Source of the DNA: Saccharofermentans sp.
GTDB taxonomy: Bacteria; Bacillota; Clostridia; Saccharofermentanales; Saccharofermentanaceae
Assembly (NCBI GenBank): GCA_024682215.1
Contig: JAIKZM010000196.1
Span: forward strand, 1 to 64,000
Length of the DNA stretch: 64,000 bases
Direction: 5' to 3'
Part shown: in pieces, positions 51,322-59,805 of the stretch
Layout of the letters: every line of letters begins with the position of its first letter
Position numbering within the stretch: position 1 is the stretch's first letter
The notes under the pieces: generated by a model
Databases searched by the model: none
What the model was told of the DNA's origin: nothing
What the model saw: the letters and a program-made list of their open reading frames with translations, nothing else
Made by a program: the position numbers and the translations under genes

Positions 51322-52155
51322 ATGAACAGTAAGACCTTATATGTAACAGACCTTGACGGAACGCTCATGCATAACGATCTGTCCGTTTCTGATTATTCCG
51401 TCAGCACGATCAATGAACTTGTCGAAAAAGGCATGGCATTTACCTATGCGACTGCGCGTTCGATCAACAGCGCCAGAACGATCACGGGCAGATTGAATCT
51501 GAAACTTCCCGTGATTACCAGGAACGGGGCAGTCCTTGCAGACAATACCACGGGAGCCTGTCTGGAAAAATCCGTTTTTACAAAGGACGAGGTTAAGCTT
51601 TTGAAACAACTGATACCTGAATTGCCCAGGTGCGGCTTTGTCTCATGCTTTTTCGGAGACGAAATGATCAAGGCATATGTTCCGGTTGAGCATACCGTGT
51701 GTTTTCAGGGCTATCTCGATTACTATAAGAACGACCGCGCAAAGACTGAGGTTCCTGATCTCGAATCGATGTTTTGCGGCATCCCGGGGTATGTTACGCT
51801 CATCAGTTCCAAAGAAGACCTTGACCCGATCCATGAAAGAGTCAGATCTTATCCCGGCTGGGAATGCATATTCCAGAAAGATATCTATAGAGATGAATAC
51901 TGGCTTGAGATATGCCCTCAGAACTGCACTAAGGCCAAAGCGGTCTTGAAGCTCAAGGAGGAGTACGGCTTTGATAAGGTTGTCGTTTTCGGTGACTCAG
52001 TCAATGACATACCGATGTTTAACGCGGCCGACGAGGCCTATGCCGTATCCAACGCTATCGAAGAGGTGAAAAAGGCCGCAACAGAAGTTATAGGCAGTAA
52101 TGAGGAGGATGCGGTAGCGCAGTTTCTCAGGAGCCGCCTTGAAGAAAGCGACTGA
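51322..52155 (+). CDS. Cof-type HAD-superfamily phosphatase
   Basis: A 277-residue phosphatase. Motif I is VTDLDGTLM (nucleophile Asp), motif II SARTIT-type, and motif IV VVFGDSVNDIPMF, with the C2B cap domain typical of Cof/YkrA sugar-phosphate phosphatases. The substrate cannot be predicted. The start at 51322 follows AAAGGGA; an upstream in-frame GTG-type start would place the promoter TATAAT (51288-51293) inside the gene. It appears to be a single-gene unit. Confidence 0.87.
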   Translation: MNSKTLYVTDLDGTLMHNDLSVSDYSVSTINELVEKGMAFTYATARSINSARTITGRLNLKLPVITRNGAVLADNTTGACLEKSVFTKDEVKLLKQLIPELPRCGFVSCFFGDEMIKAYVPVEHTVCFQGYLDYYKNDRAKTEVPDLESMFCGIPGYVTLISSKEDLDPIHERVRSYPGWECIFQKDIYRDEYWLEICPQNCTKAKAVLKLKEEYGFDKVVVFGDSVNDIPMFNAADEAYAVSNAIEEVKKAATEVIGSNEEDAVAQFLRSRLEESD

Positions 52156-52181
52156 CAACTCATGCTCTTAACCTGTATAAT
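52152..52181 (+). promoter_or_regulatory. Promoter of the fumarate reductase/succinate dehydrogenase operon
   Basis: CTGACA (52152-52157), an 18-base spacer, then TATAAT (52176-52181). The -35 box overlaps the stop codon of the HAD gene. Confidence 0.6.
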
Positions 52182-52228
52182 GGAAACAGGATTCAGACGG
52201 CTTAAGAAACATTTTATTAGGAGTCAGG

Positions 52229-52798
52229 ATGGCGAAAAAGACGAATGCTGTGTTAGGGCTTGCAATAATCGCACTGTTTCTGGTCCATATCATCTATGAG
52301 ATCTTTGCTTATCTGACTTTTTATTACAATCCCGTCGTAACCAAGCTGATCGCTTATTCTACTCTTGGAGCAGTTGCACTTCACGTTCTCATGAGTGTTT
52401 ATATCGTTTTCTTCGTTCATGACAGGGGAAACGGCATGAAATATCCGGCATTAAACGCCAGGACTGTGATCCAGCGCGTAAGTGCCGTCATCATGACTCT
52501 CCTCATGATCGTTCACATGAATACATTTAGCCTTCTGTCCGCGAACGCAAAGACCAACAGGTCTTTGTTTGTTCTTATACTGATCGTTCAGATCTTCTTT
52601 TATGCATCAGTGCTCCTGCATGTGGCAGTGTCCGCCGGAAATGCGCTGATAACTCTAGGACTTGTCACTTCCGGTAAGACCAGAAAGAAAATAGACATAG
52701 CAGTCTGGACAGTCTGCACCGTTTTGTTCCTGGCTGCCTCGGTCATCGTCGTTAAGACTCAGATAGCTATGTTCCTTGGCCAGGGAGGTGCATCATGA
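52229..52798 (+). CDS. Cytochrome b-type membrane anchor of fumarate reductase/succinate dehydrogenase
   Basis: A 189-residue membrane protein with five predicted helices, the number found in type B (di-haem) Sdh/Frd anchors. Histidines in successive helices (FLVHIIYE, VALHVLMS, MIVHMNTF, LLHVAVSAG) are suited to ligate two b haems. Sequence similarity to textbook SdhC is low; the assignment depends on these His, the topology and the position directly before the flavoprotein gene, with which it overlaps by four bases. Confidence 0.75.
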   Translation: MAKKTNAVLGLAIIALFLVHIIYEIFAYLTFYYNPVVTKLIAYSTLGAVALHVLMSVYIVFFVHDRGNGMKYPALNARTVIQRVSAVIMTLLMIVHMNTFSLLSANAKTNRSLFVLILIVQIFFYASVLLHVAVSAGNALITLGLVTSGKTRKKIDIAVWTVCTVLFLAASVIVVKTQIAMFLGQGGAS

Positions 52799-54420
52799 GC
52801 AGGGTGCTTATCATCGGCAGCGGAATATCCGGAATTGCCTGTGCGATAGAGGCCGCTTCCAAAGGATCAAAGGTGATCCTTGTTTCACCGTTCCCCTCGG
52901 AAAGGTCGCAGTCTGTACTTGCGGCCGGCGGGATCAATGCGGTCATGGATACGGAAAGCGGTGACAGCATTGAACGGCATATCGAAGATACCCTCAAAGG
53001 AGGATGCTTCATCGCTGGTGAAAAAGCTGTCAGAGGCCTTTGCAGTGCGGCTCCCGACATCGTCGGATGGCTGGAGAGCCTGGGTACGGTCTTCAGCAGG
53101 GATAAGAACGGAAAGATCGCAACCCGCGCGTTCGGCGGGCAGAGCTTCCCGAGGACTCATTATGCGGGAACATCAACCGGCAAACAGATAGTAACTGCGC
53201 TTGTCATGGAGGCGAGAAGGCTCGAAGGCATGGGCTTGATCGAAAGACGTTATTGGACTGACTTCCATTCAGGTCTTATAAGAGACGGGATATGCTATGG
53301 CGCAATGCTCTACAATGAGGCAAAAAGGACTGTGGAAGCCGTTGCCGCGGATGCCGTCGTAATAGCATCAGGCGGCCAGAACGCGCTTTTCGGGAAGACA
53401 ACGGGCTCAACGCAGTGCGACGGATATGCTATAGGAAAACTGTTTATGCAGGGGGCGGAACTCAAGAACCTTGAGTTCATACAGTATCATCCTACGACGA
53501 TCGTTACCGACCAGAAGAAGATGCTCGTTTCGGAGGCTGCAAGAGGCGAAGGCGGCAGGCTATTCTATGATGAAGACGGGAAGAGGGTCTACTTCATGGA
53601 AGACATGTACGGTCCCAAAGGCAATCTCATGCCGCGAGACATTGTTTCCAGGTGTATTCACGAGACCGGAAGGCAGGTGTACCTCGATGTCACATTCCTC
53701 GGAAAAGACAAGATACTTAAACGCATTCCTGAAATATATGAACTGTGCTTGAAATATAAGAATCTCGACATAACCCGCGTTCCAATCCCGGTCGTCCCGT
53801 CAGTTCATTTTTTCATGGGCGGACTCGCCGTGGATCTTAAGCACAGGACTAACATTAAGAACCTTTATGCGGTTGGCGAATGCGCCTCGATGTATCACGG
53901 CGCGAACAGGCTCGGAGGCAATTCGCTCCTTGCGGCGATATACAGCGGAAAGATAGCGGCTCAGACACTTTGCGGAACAAAGACCGATTCACCGGACTGG
54001 TCTGAAGAAGTCAAAACAGAAAATGAGAAGCTTGAACTTAAAAGGAGATCCGAAAGCAGATTCCCGGTCATGTATGTAAGGGGGCTTCTTGCCGACACCG
54101 TAAATGGTTCTTTGGGCATCGTCAGGGAGAAGAACGGGCTTCTTAACGGCATTTCATCCGTCGAATACTATATGAGTATTGCAGATAAGATCAATTACGA
54201 CAGGTCGGAACTAGAATATTTCAACTACAGTCTTGAAGGCATACTTTCGCTTGCAAAGGCGGTTCTCATTTCTGCTGAAAGCAGATGCGAGAGCAGGGGA
54301 TCGCATCTGAGGAGCGATTACCCTGAAAAGTCTGACGGATGCATGGCGGCAACGGTCATCAGTTATGAGGGCGGTGCTTATAAGACCAGATTGGTCAAAG
54401 AGGACGATTATGAAGGTTAA
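52795..54420 (+). CDS. frdA: Fumarate reductase/succinate dehydrogenase flavoprotein subunit (no covalent-FAD His)
   Basis: A 541-residue FAD enzyme. It has the dinucleotide fold IIGSGISGIACAIEA, HPTTIV, RGEGGRLFYDEDG, the catalytic Arg region PRDIVSR, VHFFMGGLAVD and NRLGGNSLLAAIYSGK. In canonical Frd/SdhA, a His in SHT/SHS binds FAD covalently; here the site reads RSQSVLAAGG, with Gln at 39, so FAD is probably non-covalent. NadB also lacks that His, but the linked iron-sulfur and cytochrome b genes favour a respiratory or fermentative fumarate reductase. It overlaps both neighbours. Confidence 0.88.
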   Translation: MSRVLIIGSGISGIACAIEAASKGSKVILVSPFPSERSQSVLAAGGINAVMDTESGDSIERHIEDTLKGGCFIAGEKAVRGLCSAAPDIVGWLESLGTVFSRDKNGKIATRAFGGQSFPRTHYAGTSTGKQIVTALVMEARRLEGMGLIERRYWTDFHSGLIRDGICYGAMLYNEAKRTVEAVAADAVVIASGGQNALFGKTTGSTQCDGYAIGKLFMQGAELKNLEFIQYHPTTIVTDQKKMLVSEAARGEGGRLFYDEDGKRVYFMEDMYGPKGNLMPRDIVSRCIHETGRQVYLDVTFLGKDKILKRIPEIYELCLKYKNLDITRVPIPVVPSVHFFMGGLAVDLKHRTNIKNLYAVGECASMYHGANRLGGNSLLAAIYSGKIAAQTLCGTKTDSPDWSEEVKTENEKLELKRRSESRFPVMYVRGLLADTVNGSLGIVREKNGLLNGISSVEYYMSIADKINYDRSELEYFNYSLEGILSLAKAVLISAESRCESRGSHLRSDYPEKSDGCMAATVISYEGGAYKTRLVKEDDYEG

Positions 54421-55087
54421 GATATTGAGGCAGCAGCATCCGGGCGCGAAACCCTACTGGCAGACGTTTGAGTACGAAGGTGACACTGGCGCCTCAATAG
54501 CTGCTGTTCTGGACAGCATTAATTACAGGGATGATATCGTAGATTCGGACGGAAATCCGACTGACAGGATATCCTGGGAATGTTCGTGCGTTCAGGGCAT
54601 GTGCGGTGCTTGCGCGATGGTTATCAACGGTGTTCCTGCGCTGGCCTGCGACACTTTCGTTAAAGATCTCAAAGGCAGCTTCATCACGATAGAACCGCTC
54701 AGGAAATTTCCTGTCATCAGCGATCTTGTGGTTGACCGCGGGATCATACAGGAAAACCTCAGGAAGATAAATGCGTTCATAGGTGAATATCATAAAGAGA
54801 ACGAGAAGGACCATGAACTTGAATACCAGATAGGCAGATGCCTCAAGTGCGGACTTTGTCTTGAAGCCTGCCCGAACTATGTGAAGGGCGATAACTTCTA
54901 CGGTCCGCTGTTTGCAAATGACAGTTTCTTCGTCATGTCGCGCAGCAAGGGAGACTCGAAGCAGATAAAGAAGGATTACGGCGAGCATTTTGCCAAGGGC
55001 TGTTCCAAATCCCTGGCATGCGAAAAGGTATGTCCCGTGAATATACCTACGCTGGCTTCGATCGCAAAAATGAACAGAGGCAAATGA
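54410..55087 (+). CDS. frdB: Fumarate reductase/succinate dehydrogenase iron-sulfur subunit
   Basis: A 225-residue electron-transfer subunit with three clusters. The [2Fe-2S] site is CSCVQGMCGACAMVIN plus the later Cys of PALAC; the [4Fe-4S] site is CLKCGLCLEACP; the third site (C-x5-C-x3-CP in CSKSLACEKVCP) has the spacing of the SdhB [3Fe-4S] centre. It passes electrons between the flavoprotein and the cytochrome b anchor. The start at 54410 (MKVKILRQQ) overlaps frdA by 11 bases and is preceded by AAGAGG; upstream in-frame starts would only extend into frdA. Confidence 0.9.
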   Translation: MKVKILRQQHPGAKPYWQTFEYEGDTGASIAAVLDSINYRDDIVDSDGNPTDRISWECSCVQGMCGACAMVINGVPALACDTFVKDLKGSFITIEPLRKFPVISDLVVDRGIIQENLRKINAFIGEYHKENEKDHELEYQIGRCLKCGLCLEACPNYVKGDNFYGPLFANDSFFVMSRSKGDSKQIKKDYGEHFAKGCSKSLACEKVCPVNIPTLASIAKMNRGK

Positions 55088-55145
55088 TATAATTAAAAAA
55101 GGGTCGCTCCGGTTACCCGCGTCTTTTTGCAGGAGGGAATGAAAC

Positions 55146-56270
55146 ATGGAAAAGTCTAAAGTGTATTTCACTGATTTCAGAACCGGTCTGGGAGTGCCGC
55201 TCACATTAAAACTGCAAAAGCTCATTAAGCTGGCGGGTATCGGAAATATCGATTTCGAGAACAAATTCGTTGCCATAAAGATGCATTTCGGTGAACTCGG
55301 AAACCTTGCATATTTAAGGCCTAACTATGCCAAGGCGGTAGCGGATGTGGTCAAAGAGAACGGCGGAATGCCTTTCCTTACGGACTGCAACACTTTATAT
55401 CCCGGAAGCAGAAAACACGCGCTCGAACACATGGACTGCGCTAACATCAACGGATTCAACACGGTTACGACAGGCTGCCAGATAATCATCGCTGACGGTC
55501 TGCGCGGCACCGATGACATAATCGTTCCGGTACCTAACGGCGAATACTGCAAAGAGGCTTACATCGGCCGCGCCGTCATGGATGCCGATGTGTTCATTTC
55601 GCTTACGCATTTCAAAGGCCATGAACAGGCGGGTTTCGGCGGAGCCATTAAGAACATCGGAATGGGGTGCGGTTCGCGCGCCGGAAAGATGCAGCAGCAT
55701 CAGAGCGGTCATCCGCATGTTATCTATGACAGCTGCAGAGGCTGCAGAAGATGTGCGAAAGAGTGCGGCTCCGATGCGATCTACTATGAAGCAGGCAAGG
55801 CCTGGATCGATCCGGACAAGTGTAAGGGATGCGGACGTTGTATCGGTGCATGCGCTTTTGACGCCATCGAGAATGACAACTGGAATGCCGCTTCTCTCCT
55901 GGGATGCAAGATGGCCGAATATACCGCGGCTGTAATAAGCGGCAGGCCGAATTTCCATATATCGCTTATCACGGATGTTTCGCCGAACTGTGACTGTCAC
56001 GGCGAAAACGACGCTCCGATCCTTCCTGACATCGGTATGCTCGCATCATTTGATCCCGTTGCGCTCGATCAGGCATGCGTTGACCTGTGTTCCCATGCGG
56101 AACCTGTCAGAAACAGCCAGCTCGGTGATAATATGTCGCATCCTGATTTCCACGATCACGGCGATCACTGGCACAACAGCAATCCGAATGTTTCATGGGC
56201 TGAGACTCTTGAACACGCCGAGAAGATCGGTATCGGAACCCGTGAATATGAACTGGTCTCAATGAAATAA
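55146..56270 (+). CDS. DUF362 protein with two [4Fe-4S] ferredoxin motifs
   Basis: A 374-residue iron-sulfur protein. DUF362 surrounds a central 2x[4Fe-4S] ferredoxin insert (CRGCRRCAKECG and CKGCGRCIGACA at about 200-240). DUF362 motifs include KMHFGELGN, DCNTLYPGS, HFKGHEQAGFGGAIKNIGMG and FDPVALDQACVD. Members occur widely in anaerobes; no reaction is established. A His/Asp-rich patch (HPDFHDHGDHWHN) near the C-terminus could bind metal. The gene starts with AGGAGGG and leads a four-gene redox cluster. A TATAAT (55088-55093) right after frdB suggests its own promoter. Confidence 0.88.
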   Translation: MEKSKVYFTDFRTGLGVPLTLKLQKLIKLAGIGNIDFENKFVAIKMHFGELGNLAYLRPNYAKAVADVVKENGGMPFLTDCNTLYPGSRKHALEHMDCANINGFNTVTTGCQIIIADGLRGTDDIIVPVPNGEYCKEAYIGRAVMDADVFISLTHFKGHEQAGFGGAIKNIGMGCGSRAGKMQQHQSGHPHVIYDSCRGCRRCAKECGSDAIYYEAGKAWIDPDKCKGCGRCIGACAFDAIENDNWNAASLLGCKMAEYTAAVISGRPNFHISLITDVSPNCDCHGENDAPILPDIGMLASFDPVALDQACVDLCSHAEPVRNSQLGDNMSHPDFHDHGDHWHNSNPNVSWAETLEHAEKIGIGTREYELVSMK

Positions 56271-56298
56271 AAAACCAAAAGCGGCAGGGGGCAGAATT

Positions 56299-57144
56299 AT
56301 GAAAGCCGTGTTAGCCGGAGCTTACGGCAATCTCGGAGCCGATATCTTCAGGACACTGACAGAACAGGGACATGAAGTGACCGCGCTCGACATGATGCAA
56401 AGAGATATCGGTATTGATTCGGGTTTTAAGTTCATCAAGGTCGATGTTACCGATCCGAAGACCCTGGAAGGCGTCTGCGACGGCGCGGATATCGTGATCA
56501 CAACGGTAGGACTTACAAAAGGCTCCGCAACTGTAAGCAATTACGACATTGATTATCAGGGCAATCTCAATCTGCTCAGCGAGGCGAAAAAGGCCGGGGT
56601 AAAGAACTTTGTATATATCTCCGTGATCAAGGCGGACACGGCTCCGGATGTTCCGATGGTACATGCGAAGTATCTTTTCGAGGAGGAACTCAAAAAGAGC
56701 GGCCTGACTTATGTCATTCACCGTCCGACCGGCTATTTCTACGACATCATAAAAGTCTTCAGGCCCATGATCGAAAAGGGCAAGGTAACTCTGCTTGGCA
56801 AGGAACCCGTCTATGCAAACATCGTTTCGACTGAGGATTTTGCAAAGTTCATAGTTGAACACATGACCGATGAGAACAAAACGTATTCTGTCGGAGGGAA
56901 AGAAAAGTATTCATATGAAGAGATCGCCAGGATGTGCTTTGAGGCAGCAGGCAAAGAGCCTGTGATAAAGAGGGCGTCACCCGGAATATTCGATATGCTG
57001 GCCTGGATCAACAAACTGAAGAAGAACGGCAAGGAAGCCATAATCAAGTTCTCTAAATGGACTCTGACGCATGACATGGTCGGTGACACCATAGCAGGCG
57101 GCATGAGCTTTGCAGAGTACATCAAAAAGAGCTTTTCAAAATGA
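56299..57144 (+). CDS. NAD(P)-binding Rossmann (atypical SDR/NmrA-like) protein
   Basis: A 281-residue atypical short-chain dehydrogenase-like protein. The nucleotide loop is AGAYGNLGADI and the following strands read ALDMMQRDI, VDVTDPKTLEG and IVITTVGL. There is no canonical YxxxK; HAKYLFEEELKKSGLTYVIHRPTGYF replaces it, as in NmrA-like and NDUFA9-like proteins that bind the cofactor for redox sensing or reduction of quinone-like substrates. It sits 28 bases after the DUF362 gene and overlaps the next gene by four bases, so the genes are likely cotranscribed. Confidence 0.8.
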   Translation: MKAVLAGAYGNLGADIFRTLTEQGHEVTALDMMQRDIGIDSGFKFIKVDVTDPKTLEGVCDGADIVITTVGLTKGSATVSNYDIDYQGNLNLLSEAKKAGVKNFVYISVIKADTAPDVPMVHAKYLFEEELKKSGLTYVIHRPTGYFYDIIKVFRPMIEKGKVTLLGKEPVYANIVSTEDFAKFIVEHMTDENKTYSVGGKEKYSYEEIARMCFEAAGKEPVIKRASPGIFDMLAWINKLKKNGKEAIIKFSKWTLTHDMVGDTIAGGMSFAEYIKKSFSK

Positions 57145-57800
57145 TCGGCAGTATTGAGCAGAAGGCGGTCAGCTTCTTAAAGAACAGTAATGCGGTACTT
57201 CTTCCGGAGGACTGCTATACGGATATGAAATATCCGAAATTGCTGCCTTTGATGCGGTTCCATGTAGACCGTTACAGCGTTCCCGGCTTGGGGTATGTGA
57301 TGATAATGCACACGGTTACAAAGATGGGCATGGAACTGATCACGACGTCTTTCATGCCTTCAGAATGCGTTGACCTTCCTTATCTGCTCCTCGATGCGAT
57401 GAGCATGAAGAAGAAACGCTGTGTATTCGTTGAGTACTACGGATGCGGAATGGAGGAACTGTCGGATGATGCGTTGAAAGACGTATATGACGATTACTGC
57501 GGTCTGCCTGATTACGAGGAGAAAGAAAACTGGTATGTCAAAGAGCGGATGCCGTATTCACTCATAAAGACCGGCGATACTGATGATTTGGTCTGCATGG
57601 CGGCAGATTCCGTCCGTGCATACCTGGGATCGGCCGCAAGTGCCAGATTTATTCCCGGGTACGGGGAAAAACTCAGATCTTTCAGGGAACGGATGATAAC
57701 TGAGGGCAACCCGTCTAGCAAGACGCTCAACATGCTCCTTAAAGAGGATGGGGCAAGGGCTTTCATGGAAAGCGTGATAATGCCTCTTAAGGAGGACTGA
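57141..57800 (+). CDS. Uncharacterised 219-residue protein of the redox cassette
   Basis: I do not recognise this protein. It is soluble, with no signal peptide and no membrane segment, and its Cys residues are few and not in CxxC pairs. Conserved-looking parts are LLPLMRFHVDRYSVPG, an ECVDLPYLLLD turn followed by KKKRCVFVEYY, and a C-terminal helical half. The DLP...D...(V/I)(D/E) order is weakly reminiscent of ferredoxin-dependent bilin reductases, but this is only a hypothesis. It overlaps the Rossmann gene by four bases and is separated by one base from a flavodoxin-ferredoxin gene, so it may be the catalytic partner those carriers feed. Confidence 0.6.
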   Translation: MIGSIEQKAVSFLKNSNAVLLPEDCYTDMKYPKLLPLMRFHVDRYSVPGLGYVMIMHTVTKMGMELITTSFMPSECVDLPYLLLDAMSMKKKRCVFVEYYGCGMEELSDDALKDVYDDYCGLPDYEEKENWYVKERMPYSLIKTGDTDDLVCMAADSVRAYLGSAASARFIPGYGEKLRSFRERMITEGNPSSKTLNMLLKEDGARAFMESVIMPLKED

Positions 57801-57801
57801 C

Positions 57802-58563
57802 GTGGTATTTTACTTTTCGGGAACCGGCAACAGCAGGTTCGTCGCCAGGAACATAGCAAGAGCGATAGGGCAGGAGACTGCTGATATCACGTCATATACC
57901 AAAAACATGGAACGGCCGTCTTTTACCGAAACCGGCATATATGTTTTTGTCTGTCCTTCTTACATGTCCGCTCCCGCAAGGGCAATGACGGATTTCATCG
58001 AATGGGCGGGATTTCCTTCGGGCATAAGAGCATACTTTATCGTCACATGTGCCGCTTCAATGGGTATTACGCCCAGGGTCGCAAGTGAACTGTGTGAGAA
58101 GAAAGGCATGGAATACATGGGAGCCGCACAGATCGAAATGCCCCAGAATTACATTGCCCTGTTTACTACTAAGCAGGTAGAGGAAAACATCGACATCATT
58201 GAAAAAGCCGCGACCGAGATCGAAAGGATATCAGGTTTAATCAAAGACGGTAAAACGATCGGGACAAAGAAGATCGGAGCGGTCGAATATTCGGTTACCA
58301 AGTGGGTGAGGGATGTTTACTATAAAGACTTTATGAAAACGACTAAGTTCAAGGCAACCGACAAGTGCATCGCATGCGGAAAATGCGTCAGCGTTTGCCC
58401 GCTGTCCAATATCACGCTGAAGGATAAAAAGCCCTCATGGGGTAAGAAATGCACGCACTGTATGGCTTGCATAAACCAGTGCCCTGTTGACGCCATCGAA
58501 TACGGAAAGGGCACTGCGGGCAAGCCCCGTTACAAGGGCCCTGATTCGGCGTTGAAACAGTAA
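57802..58563 (+). CDS. EFR1-family flavodoxin-ferredoxin fusion
   Basis: A 253-residue electron carrier. The N-terminal flavodoxin-like domain starts FYFSGTGNSRFVARNIA (FMN phosphate loop), and the C-terminus carries two [4Fe-4S] motifs (CIACGKCVSVCP and CTHCMACINQCP). This architecture is called EFR1-family ferrodoxin in anaerobes and would deliver low-potential electrons. The start is GTG with GGAGG six bases upstream, one base after the previous stop. It is last in the cassette. Confidence 0.9.
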   Translation: MVFYFSGTGNSRFVARNIARAIGQETADITSYTKNMERPSFTETGIYVFVCPSYMSAPARAMTDFIEWAGFPSGIRAYFIVTCAASMGITPRVASELCEKKGMEYMGAAQIEMPQNYIALFTTKQVEENIDIIEKAATEIERISGLIKDGKTIGTKKIGAVEYSVTKWVRDVYYKDFMKTTKFKATDKCIACGKCVSVCPLSNITLKDKKPSWGKKCTHCMACINQCPVDAIEYGKGTAGKPRYKGPDSALKQ

Positions 58564-58655
58564 CTGACATTGTGTCCATATTTAATCTGCGTATTTAATA
58601 GCAAAAAATAGAACAATTGACTATAATACATGCGTCATTTTGAAAGAGGCATGTC

Positions 58656-59795
58656 ATGATTTATTTCGATAACAGCGCTACAACCTTTGTTTCTGAAGCT
58701 GTAAGGGCGAAGATCCTTGAGCTTACAGCCGATCCGGTCTCTGCAAATCCGGGCTCGCTTCATAAGCTCGGTACTAAAGCAGCTGAGCTCTATGAGGGCA
58801 TCAGGAGAGATACGGCATCGCTTCTTGGTGCCAAAAGTGAAGAGATATTTTTTACGTCATGTGCTACAGAAAGTGCAAATACCGCCATCAAAGGCTACAT
58901 GAGCCGTAATAAGAGGGCGGGAAATGCGGTCATATCTACAAGGACCGAGCATAAAGCGACTCTCGAGTGCCTCGAGTATCTGGCAAAGCTCGGATATGAG
59001 ATAAGATACGTTAAGGTGGGTTCAGACGGCAAGCCCGTTATGGAGAGCCTTGAGGAAGAACTCAAGAAGGGCAGTGTTGCTCTCACATGCTTCACGCTCG
59101 TAAATAACGAAACGGGCTCGGTGCTTCCTTTTGATCAGATATCCAATACTGTTAAGGCGCTGTCGCCATCAACGGCAATATATCTCGACTGCGTTCAGGC
59201 GCTGGGCAAGATGCCGATCAATCTTTATTCGTTTGGCGCTGACATGTGTTCGTTCTCAGGCCATAAGATCCATTCTGTCAAAGGCAACGGTGTCCTGTAT
59301 GTCAAAAAAGGCGTAAGGATCGATCCTTTGATCCTTGGCGGCGGCCAGCAGGAAGGCATGCGTTCAGGTACTCAGAGCCCTGTGCTCGCCGGTGCTTTTC
59401 TCGCCGCGCTCCAAGAGGTGTCTTCAGGCATTGAAGAGGCAGCGGCAAAGACAGCGGAGATCAATGCTTATCTTCGTAAGGAACTTGCTGAAAGAGACGC
59501 GATCATCCTTTCACCGGAAGATGCACTTCCATACGTGCTCAATGTCTCTTTCAAAGGCTTCGAATCCGAGACGATGCTTCATTGTCTTGAAATATACGAT
59601 ATATATGTCTCTACGGTATCTGCTTGTTCTTCCAAGGCTAAAAAGGTATCCTATGTGCTGCTCGAGTCAGGCGTTGACAGAAAAGTGGCAGCAAATGCCG
59701 TAAGGCTCTCCTTCTCGCGTTATAATACGATGGAAGAGGCGGAAGAATTCATCAGACGCGTTGACGAAATATACGAACAATTTCTTTTGAAGTGA
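58656..59795 (+). CDS. Cysteine desulfurase (NifS/IscS family)
   Basis: A 379-residue PLP enzyme that converts cysteine to alanine and forms a persulfide. The start MIYFDNSATT, TEHKATLE, K204 in SGHKIHSVKG (PLP lysine), GGGQQEGMRSGTQ and the catalytic C324 in STVSACSSKAKK are all in place. It is immediately followed by thiI, so the sulfur is likely directed to tRNA 4-thiouridine, as with the dedicated desulfurase NifZ next to ThiI in Bacillus. GAAAGAGG precedes the ATG, and a TATAAT at 58622-58627 is the likely -10 box. Confidence 0.92.
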   Translation: MIYFDNSATTFVSEAVRAKILELTADPVSANPGSLHKLGTKAAELYEGIRRDTASLLGAKSEEIFFTSCATESANTAIKGYMSRNKRAGNAVISTRTEHKATLECLEYLAKLGYEIRYVKVGSDGKPVMESLEEELKKGSVALTCFTLVNNETGSVLPFDQISNTVKALSPSTAIYLDCVQALGKMPINLYSFGADMCSFSGHKIHSVKGNGVLYVKKGVRIDPLILGGGQQEGMRSGTQSPVLAGAFLAALQEVSSGIEEAAAKTAEINAYLRKELAERDAIILSPEDALPYVLNVSFKGFESETMLHCLEIYDIYVSTVSACSSKAKKVSYVLLESGVDRKVAANAVRLSFSRYNTMEEAEEFIRRVDEIYEQFLLK

Positions 59796-59805
59796 GGATC
59801 ATATA

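Noticed and set aside
52795-54420. L-aspartate oxidase (NadB) instead of fumarate reductase
   Set aside because: NadB also lacks the covalent His, but this gene is locked between a cytochrome b anchor and a three-cluster iron-sulfur subunit by overlapping frames.
55098-55130. A terminator between frdB and the DUF362 gene (GGGT...ACCC, then CTTTTTG)
   Set aside because: The stem is only four pairs, so I do not call it a terminator. It could be part of the leader after the TATAAT at 55088.
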